Shown here: positions 4,932 through 9,564 of the stretch, in pieces
Layout: every line of letters begins with the position of its first letter
Numbering within the stretch: position 1 is the stretch's first letter
Origin: Victivallis vadensis
GTDB lineage: Bacteria; Verrucomicrobiota; Lentisphaeria; Victivallales; GWF2-50-93
DNA length: 9,564 nucleotides
Direction of reading: 5' to 3'
NCBI GenBank assembly: GCA_020718525.1
Contig: DYRX01000162.1
Span: 1-9,564, forward strand
Notes under the pieces: generated by a model
Seen by the model: the letters and a program-made list of their open reading frames with translations, nothing else
Database searches by the model: none
Told to the model about the DNA's origin: nothing
Made by a program: the position numbers and the translations under genes

Positions 4932-7570
4932 ACATACTCGCAATAGACGACAACTGCGACAATCTGATCACTCTCGAAGCGCTGGTCAAGGAAGCCTTTC
5001 CATTTGCGAAAATCACCTGCGAATCAGTCCCGGAAAAGGCTTTCGACTCCGCCCTTCATAATGTACCGGACATAGTCCTCATGGATCTGCTCATGCCCGG
5101 CACGGACGGATTCACCCTCTGCAGACGCTTCAAGATGAACAAGACTCTCCAGGACAGCCCCGTCATATTTGTAACCGCTCTCAAAGGCGACAAGGATAGC
5201 CGCATCAAGGCGCTCGAAGCTGGCGGCGAAGCCTTCCTGTTGAAGCCCATTGACGAAAGCGAGCTGACCGCTCAGATCCGTGCCATGATGAAAATCCGGC
5301 TTGCTAATCTGGATAAGAAAGATCAGAAGAAAAGGCTCGAGACCAGCCTCCTGCTTAGGACAGAGGAGCTCCGGAAGGAGCTCGAAGAAAAAAAACGCAT
5401 AGAGGAGGCGTTAAAGTCGAGCGAAGAAGGCTTCAAAGCAATCCTAAATGCGACTGGGGATGCCGCGTTTATGATGGACAGGAACGGCAATGTAATCGCT
5501 CTGAACTCGGAGCTTGCAAGACGTATGGGCAAAACCCCGGAGGAATTGATCGGCAGATGCCTCTATGATTTCATGAGCTCGGAAAACGCTGAATTCCGAA
5601 AAAATATGATGGACAAAGTTTTCGAGACGGGAGAGCCAGTCATTTTCGAGGATGGACGCAATGGCGTGATCATTGAAAGCCGCGTCTTTCCGCTAAAAGA
5701 CGAAGACGGGCATGTTTATAAAGTCGTTGTCTTTGGAAGAGATATAACCGAGCATAGAAAGGCCGAGAACGCCCTGGCAGAAAGCGAAAAGAGAGTGAGG
5801 TCGAAGCTCGACGCCATTCTCGCTCCGGAAGGCGACATCGGAACGCTGGAGCTCTCGGATTTGCTAGATATAAAATCGCTCCAGAAAATATTTGATCTCT
5901 TTCATTCACTGAGCGGCATCGGAGTCGCGATCATTGATTTGGACGGAAAAATCCTCCTGGCGACAGGATGGCAGGAAATATGCCTCAAATTCCACCGCAG
6001 AAATCCTGAGACGCTGAAAAATTGCATCGAGAGCGACACCGTCCTTTCCAAAGCTGTCCCCGAAGGCGAATACAGTCTCTACAAGTGCAAAAACGGAATA
6101 TGGGATGCGGTCACACCAATCTTTGTCGGAGGAAGGCATCTTGGCAATCTCTTTTTGGGGCAGTTCTTTTTCGACGGAGAAGAGCCGAATCTGGATTTTT
6201 TCCGCGGGCAGGCGCTCAAATACGGCTTTAACGAGTCGGAATACCTTGAATCGCTGAAGAAACTGCCGCGTTTCAAAAGAAAGACCATCGCCAATGTAAT
6301 GCGCTTCTATTCGAGACTAGCAAACCTTGTCTCCGCTTTGGGATACAGCAACGTGAAGCTTGCCAGAAGCATGGAAGATCTCAGCAGACGGCAGACCGAG
6401 AAGGAGAGCCTTTCAGAACAGCTCGTCCAATCGCAGAAAATGGAGTCCGTAGGGAGGCTCGCCGGCGGAATTGCGCACGACTTCAACAACATGCTGAGCG
6501 TCATACTTGGCTACACGGACATCACCCTCAGATCTCTGGACAAAGAGACTGTCATCTACAGTCAGCTTTCCGAAATCCGCAAGGCCGCCGAAAGATCCGC
6601 CGATCTGACCAGGCAACTGCTCGCCTTTGCAAAGAAGCAGACAATACAGCCTAAAATTGTCGGCCTGAATTCTTCGGTCTCGGAAATGCTGAAGATTCTC
6701 AAGCGGCTCATAGGCGAGCATATAGAGCTTTCCTGGTCTCCGGGCAAAGATCTGTGGACGGTCTTCATGGATCCGGGGCAGATAGACCAGATCCTGGCAA
6801 ACCTTGCGGTCAATTCGAGAGACGCTATCGGCAACAGAGGCGAGATCCGCATCAGCACATCGAACGTCTCCCTGTCCAGGCCGATCAAGCCAAACCCAGA
6901 CTTCAGAAAAGGCGACTACGTGCTTCTCAGATTCAGCGACAATGGCTCCGGGATCAGTGAGGCTCACCTTGAAAAGATTTTTGAGCCATTTTTCACGACT
7001 AAAAAAGTGGGAGAGGGGACTGGGCTTGGCCTCTCTACTGTCTATGGCGCTGTCCGGCAGAACAACGGCTTTATTGATGTTTTCAGCAAGCCGGGCGAAG
7101 GGACGCAATTTGACATCTACCTGCCCAAGCATGAGTCAGCAGACCCAAGTCCGGAAGACGAGCCTGGCTCCGAATTGAAATCCTCTTCTGGAGGTTCCGA
7201 AGCAATCCTGATGGTCGAAGATGAAACGTCTATCCTGGATCTCGGAAAGACAATGCTCGAATCACTCGGATATAAAGTCGCGTGCTTCTCATCTCCGCTC
7301 GATGCAATCTCGGCGGTGAAAACTCTAGGATGCGAAATAGATCTCCTTCTGACCGATGTAATTATGCCCGATATGAACGGCAAGAACCTGGCAAAAATAC
7401 TATCCGGAATCTTTCCGAAAATGCGTCATTTGTACATGTCAGGCTACACATCCGACGTCATATCGAAGACGGGTATGCTCGAAGACGGCCTTAATTTTAT
7501 CCAGAAGCCTTTTTCGCTGGACAAACTAGCTCTGGCAGTGCGCAGAGCTTTGGACTCCGATCCGCCCTAA
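4928..7570 (+). CDS. Soluble hybrid histidine kinase with PocR sensor (REC-PAS-PocR-HisKA-HATPase-REC)
   Basis: This is an 880-residue cytoplasmic kinase with no membrane segment. REC (1-122) has acidic D7/D8, acceptor D53 in LMDLLMPGTDG, T83 and K106-P107. A charged coiled coil (126-165) leads to a PAS domain (about 165-278) ending in GRDITEHRKAE. A PocR-type sensor follows (about 306-415), with a small-molecule-domain look and the motifs DLLDIKSLQKIFD, GVAIIDLDG and GNLFLGQFFF. The PocR family is known from sensors of small carbon compounds such as propanediol-type ligands. HisKA has H517 in GGIAHDFNN. HATPase has N625/N629, D671 in DNGSGI and G2 GEGTGLGL (695-702). A C-terminal REC has E764/D765, acceptor D810 in LLTDVIMPDMNG, S838 and K860-P861. 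The N-terminal receiver is a natural target of the upstream membrane kinase, so a relay between the two is likely; this is inferred from the 4-base gene overlap and domain order. Confidence 0.93.
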   Translation: MNILAIDDNCDNLITLEALVKEAFPFAKITCESVPEKAFDSALHNVPDIVLMDLLMPGTDGFTLCRRFKMNKTLQDSPVIFVTALKGDKDSRIKALEAGGEAFLLKPIDESELTAQIRAMMKIRLANLDKKDQKKRLETSLLLRTEELRKELEEKKRIEEALKSSEEGFKAILNATGDAAFMMDRNGNVIALNSELARRMGKTPEELIGRCLYDFMSSENAEFRKNMMDKVFETGEPVIFEDGRNGVIIESRVFPLKDEDGHVYKVVVFGRDITEHRKAENALAESEKRVRSKLDAILAPEGDIGTLELSDLLDIKSLQKIFDLFHSLSGIGVAIIDLDGKILLATGWQEICLKFHRRNPETLKNCIESDTVLSKAVPEGEYSLYKCKNGIWDAVTPIFVGGRHLGNLFLGQFFFDGEEPNLDFFRGQALKYGFNESEYLESLKKLPRFKRKTIANVMRFYSRLANLVSALGYSNVKLARSMEDLSRRQTEKESLSEQLVQSQKMESVGRLAGGIAHDFNNMLSVILGYTDITLRSLDKETVIYSQLSEIRKAAERSADLTRQLLAFAKKQTIQPKIVGLNSSVSEMLKILKRLIGEHIELSWSPGKDLWTVFMDPGQIDQILANLAVNSRDAIGNRGEIRISTSNVSLSRPIKPNPDFRKGDYVLLRFSDNGSGISEAHLEKIFEPFFTTKKVGEGTGLGLSTVYGAVRQNNGFIDVFSKPGEGTQFDIYLPKHESADPSPEDEPGSELKSSSGGSEAILMVEDETSILDLGKTMLESLGYKVACFSSPLDAISAVKTLGCEIDLLLTDVIMPDMNGKNLAKILSGIFPKMRHLYMSGYTSDVISKTGMLEDGLNFIQKPFSLDKLALAVRRALDSDPP

Positions 7571-7635
7571 TCCCTCTTTATTTTTTACAAACAAGGGGGG
7601 CTCTGCTCGGAAAAAGCGAAAAATATCAATGATTG

Positions 7636-7650
7636 AAGGCGGAGCGCCTT
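7636..7650. other. Small perfect hairpin after the kinase operon
   Basis: AAGGCG-GAG-CGCCTT is a perfect 6-bp stem with a 3-base loop, 65 bases after the kinase stop. No T-run follows on either strand, so it is not a convincing intrinsic terminator. It may slow or end transcription of the kinase operon or be part of the hpf leader. Confidence 0.3.
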
Positions 7651-7677
7651 GAATTTAACATTTGACTCACGTATTTT
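7649..7677 (+). promoter_or_regulatory. Possible promoter for hpf-hprK operon
   Basis: TTGAAT (7649-7654) and TATTTT (7672-7677), separated by 17 bases, each match four of six consensus positions. Transcription would begin about 40 bases before the hpf ATG. The hexamer overlaps the right arm of the small hairpin. An alternative TTGACT lies at 7662-7667 without a good -10 element. No clear sigma-54 -24/-12 pair was seen. Confidence 0.3.
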
Positions 7678-7725
7678 GCCGAGTAGGAATGCTTCGGTCA
7701 TCAACAATAAATTGGAGGCCACAAA

Positions 7726-8058
7726 ATGGAAATCACCGTGACAGGTCGCCACATGGAAGTAAGCGATGCGCTCAAGGAATATGCAGAAAAAAAGATTTTG
7801 GAAGTGCTTGACGGGGTGCACAAGCTGACGAGCGTGAAGCTTGTTCTGGAAACTCAGAAGGGGCGTAGCAAGGCTGAAGTGATTGTACATGGAAAACATC
7901 TGGACATTGAAGCAGATGCCGAAACTTTCGACATGTATCAGTCTATAGATCTTGCGGCTGAAAAGGCCGGACGCCAAATAGAAAAATTTCTCGACAAGGC
8001 TCAAGATCACCACAAGCACGGGAAATCCGTTGAAGAAGTCCCCCCTGAAGAGGCATAA
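7726..8058 (+). CDS. hpf: Short-type ribosome hibernation promoting factor
   Basis: The 110-residue protein begins MEITVTGRHMEVSDALKEYA, the typical first strand and helix of the HPF/YfiA (RaiA) family. It continues with the VKLVLETQKGRSKAEVIVHG beta hairpin and the DMYQSIDLAAEKAGRQIEKF helix, then a His/Glu-rich tail. The family binds the decoding region of the small ribosomal subunit and inactivates or dimerises ribosomes in slow growth. It lacks the C-terminal dimerisation domain of long HPF, so it is the short type. A strong GGAGG (7714-7718) precedes ATG 7726. Its 3' end overlaps hprK by 29 bases, indicating shared expression. In many Gram-negative bacteria hpf sits between rpoN and PTS-type regulatory genes, and the hprK neighbour fits that theme. 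Confidence 0.93.
   Translation: MEITVTGRHMEVSDALKEYAEKKILEVLDGVHKLTSVKLVLETQKGRSKAEVIVHGKHLDIEADAETFDMYQSIDLAAEKAGRQIEKFLDKAQDHHKHGKSVEEVPPEEA
8020..8023 (+). promoter_or_regulatory. Ribosome binding site supporting the TTG start of hprK
   Basis: GGGA lies six bases before TTG 8030. The frame is closed upstream by TAG at 7979-7981, and no other start lies between that stop and the first conserved residues, so TTG 8030 is the best start. Confidence 0.4.
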
Positions 8059-9037
8059 GCCGTCCGAGGAATCGGCGCAGAAGGGGAAAAGCGAAATAAG
8101 CGTTTCGCGCTTTTTCGAAGATTGCGCCGAGCCTCTCAAGCTGAGATGGCTTGCCGGCAAAAATGGCGGAGGCAGGCTCATTCATGAGGCGTCAATTCAT
8201 AGACCAGGTCTGGCTTTGGCAGGCTTTTTCGACTATTTTGCCGACAAGCGCATACAGGTCATCGGCGGCGCGGAGAACGCCTTTTTGAAGCATCTCAGCG
8301 CTGAGAAGCGTCTCGATTCGATTGTCAAATACATTTCCCAGCCTGTTCCTTGCATCATTTTCACGAGAAACATTGTTCCCGATCCGGCATTCATCGAGAT
8401 ATGCGACAGAATCTCGCTTCCCATCATGGTTTCCTCGATGGTCACATACAACATAATAAACGGGATAATCCTTTATCTTGACAAAGCCCTGGCACCCTGT
8501 ATAAAGGTGATCGGCAATTTGGTTGATGTCCACGGAACCGGGGTCTTGATCAGAGGAGCGAGCGGAATCGGAAAAAGCGAATGTGCATTGGCTCTTCTGA
8601 GACGGGGATCAGCCCTTGTCGCCGACGACGTGGTCAAAATCAAGAGGACATCGAATTCAGAAATTTTTGGAGAGGCGGCGATAGACGAAATGATAGGATT
8701 TCTCGAGATAAGAGGTCTGGGGCTGATCAACATCATACAAATGTTTGGCATTTCTTCTTTCCGCCACCATCAGCAGGTCCATCTCGTAGCAACTCTGAAA
8801 ACTTGGAACAGCCTCGAAAAAATTGAACGGACCGGACTGGACAGCGAAAACTACCGGATTTTGGATATCAGCCTGCCGCATGTGACTGTTCCTGTCGCGC
8901 CAGGACGCGAGACGGCAAACGTGATCGAAGTCGCCGCGCAGGAGTTCAGGATGCGGAAGCTTGGCATACACGCCGGGCATGTCTTGAACCAGGCAATCAT
9001 TAAAAAAATCGCCGCCGGCAGAAATGTCCGAACCTGA
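8030..9037 (+). CDS. hprK: HPr kinase/phosphorylase, with the conserved catalytic His replaced by Ile
   Basis: HprK phosphorylates and dephosphorylates a Ser of HPr-type PTS carrier proteins in the cytoplasm. The 335-residue length is about normal. Residues 1-20 are a polar extension caused by the overlap with hpf; the family-like N-domain starts at SEISVSRFFED (21-31). The C-terminal kinase domain shows Walker A GASGIGKSECAL (176-187), VADD (D199/D200), the HprK signature FLEIRGLGLINIIQMFG (224-240), R245 and VPVAPGRETANVIE (287-300). The odd point is upstream of Walker A. The family has an HG pair 15 residues before the first Walker A Gly (H140 in Lactobacillus casei, as I recall), and here the pair is Ile161-Gly162 (codon ATC at 8510-8512). 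His168 lies seven residues later, where others have Tyr or Phe. Either the enzyme has changed activity, or His168 substitutes. No ptsH-like gene is in the window. The next gene overlaps by 14 bases. Confidence 0.93.
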   Translation: MKKSPLKRHKPSEESAQKGKSEISVSRFFEDCAEPLKLRWLAGKNGGGRLIHEASIHRPGLALAGFFDYFADKRIQVIGGAENAFLKHLSAEKRLDSIVKYISQPVPCIIFTRNIVPDPAFIEICDRISLPIMVSSMVTYNIINGIILYLDKALAPCIKVIGNLVDVHGTGVLIRGASGIGKSECALALLRRGSALVADDVVKIKRTSNSEIFGEAAIDEMIGFLEIRGLGLINIIQMFGISSFRHHQQVHLVATLKTWNSLEKIERTGLDSENYRILDISLPHVTVPVAPGRETANVIEVAAQEFRMRKLGIHAGHVLNQAIIKKIAAGRNVRT

Positions 9038-9527
9038 AAAAAAAGTCTGCCCTGAAAGGGATTTGTGGCTGGCTCTCGGAGATGACGCCCTCCTGCGTCA
9101 ATGTCGCTTCGCACCCTTCAGAGCAGGCGGTCCTGGCGGACAGAAGCAGAACAAGACATCGTCTGCTATAAGGCTCACTCACGAGCCGAGCCTGCTGTCC
9201 GCGACTGCCATAGAAAGCAGAAGCCGCAGGGAGAACACTTCGAAGGCTCTCGGAAAAATCAGGATGAAAATAGCGGAGCATTTTCGTCTTCCATTCCGGG
9301 GAGCAAAGCATTTCTCGACAGGGATCTCCGTTTCAAACGACTTGTATCCTCTCGCAGTCGCCGAACTCCTGGATGCAATGGATGAAGTCCTATATCGGAT
9401 CAGAGACTGCGCAGAAAAATTTGGCATCAGCACTGGACAACTGGTTAAATTCATCGCAAAAAATCCGTCTCTCTGGCAGAAAATAAACGAAGAGAGAGCC
9501 AGGCTTGGATGTCAAGTCCTGATTTAA
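9024..9527 (+). CDS. Peptide chain release factor-like protein (GGQ domain)
   Basis: The 167 residues contain a class-I release factor catalytic domain: RAGGPGGQKQNKTSSAIRLT (33-52), with the GGQ tripeptide at 38-40 that drives peptidyl-tRNA hydrolysis on the ribosome. The supporting basic helix ESRSRRENTSKALGKI follows (64-79). The codon-recognition domains of RF1/RF2 are absent, so it should act as a rescue or accessory factor, as ArfB-type or RF-like proteins do. Residues 108-167 form an extra helical region (AVAELLDAMDEVLYRIRDCA, then FGISTGQLVKFI and SLWQKINEERARLG) that looks helix-turn-helix-like. I recall similar tails in proteins annotated 'release factor-like' from PVC bacteria. ArfB instead has a short basic tail, so it is probably not a plain ArfB. 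ATG 9024 overlaps hprK by 14 bases, so it is part of the same operon as hpf. Confidence 0.85.
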   Translation: MSEPEKKVCPERDLWLALGDDALLRQCRFAPFRAGGPGGQKQNKTSSAIRLTHEPSLLSATAIESRSRRENTSKALGKIRMKIAEHFRLPFRGAKHFSTGISVSNDLYPLAVAELLDAMDEVLYRIRDCAEKFGISTGQLVKFIAKNPSLWQKINEERARLGCQVLI

Positions 9528-9543
9528 ATTTGTCACTTTAAAT
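9522..9543. repeat. AT-only inverted repeat after the last gene
   Basis: ATTTAAA (9522-9528) and TTTAAAT (9537-9543) are perfect complements around an 8-base spacer, beginning at the stop codon of the last gene. An AT-only stem is weak, so this may be a binding site or chance rather than a terminator. Nothing else is visible to the window's end. Confidence 0.25.
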
Positions 9544-9564
9544 TAACGTTTCTATGATTTGGAA

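Noticed and set aside
6413..7132. A 239-residue minus-strand ORF
   Set aside because: It is fully antisense to the HisKA and HATPase regions of the second kinase and shows no domain.
7664..7680. Possible sigma-54 -24/-12 site before hpf
   Set aside because: TTGC is present, but the upstream GG at the required spacing is missing (GACTCA instead).
7585..8181. A 198-residue minus-strand ORF over hpf
   Set aside because: It is antisense to the clearly recognised hpf gene, and its sequence has no family-like motif.
1..9564. CRISPR arrays, tRNA or rRNA genes, complete insertion sequences
   Set aside because: No regularly spaced direct repeats, cloverleaf-like segments, rRNA-like stretches or intact transposase were found on either strand.

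Overview
The window is a bacterial chromosome segment of intermediate GC in which every recognisable gene lies on the + strand. HprK next to a short-type Hpf, hybrid two-component kinases carrying a PocR sensor, and a release-factor-like protein with an extra C-terminal tail all fit a Gram-negative-type bacterium outside the well-studied Proteobacteria. A PVC-group relative (Lentisphaerae, Kiritimatiellae or similar) is my best guess. This rests on gene content recalled from those groups, not on a marker gene, and should be treated as weak.

Layout. 1-504: the C-terminal part of a CPBP-type intramembrane protease, cut by the left edge. 505-887: no intact gene, but a decayed small gene (about 596-842) with one in-frame stop and one frameshift, resembling small proteins often associated with insertion sequences. 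888-1202: an AT-rich unknown ORF with a hydrophobic N-terminus. 1206-1844: a CheR-type methyltransferase without the usual N-terminal helical domain. It lies in the same frame as the preceding ORF and is separated from it only by TAG-CAC. 1962-4931: a membrane-bound hybrid histidine kinase (periplasmic sensor, HAMP, GAF, coiled coil, HisKA, HATPase, REC, REC). 4928-7570: a soluble hybrid kinase (REC, PAS, PocR, HisKA, HATPase, REC), overlapping the first by 4 bases. 7571-7725: a gap with a small hairpin and a possible promoter. 7726-8058: hpf. 8030-9037: hprK. 9024-9527: a GGQ-motif release-factor-like protein.

How the genes work together. The methyltransferase and the two kinases look like one signalling operon. 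Together the kinases carry two transmitter cores and four receiver domains, but no HPt domain and no DNA-binding output is visible, so the relay must be completed by proteins encoded elsewhere. The second block (hpf-hprK-release-factor-like) is a tightly overlapping unit joining ribosome hibernation, a PTS-linked kinase/phosphorylase and probable ribosome rescue or termination.

The most interesting points are: (i) HprK has Ile where the family's catalytic His is expected, with the Walker A motif and signature intact; (ii) the CheR reading frame is fused in frame, through a single amber codon, to an unrelated-looking AT-rich ORF; (iii) the kinase linker holds near-perfect xSELxxQ heptads; and (iv) a decayed IS-associated-type gene lies just upstream of the abnormal CheR 5' end, suggesting that the region has been rearranged.
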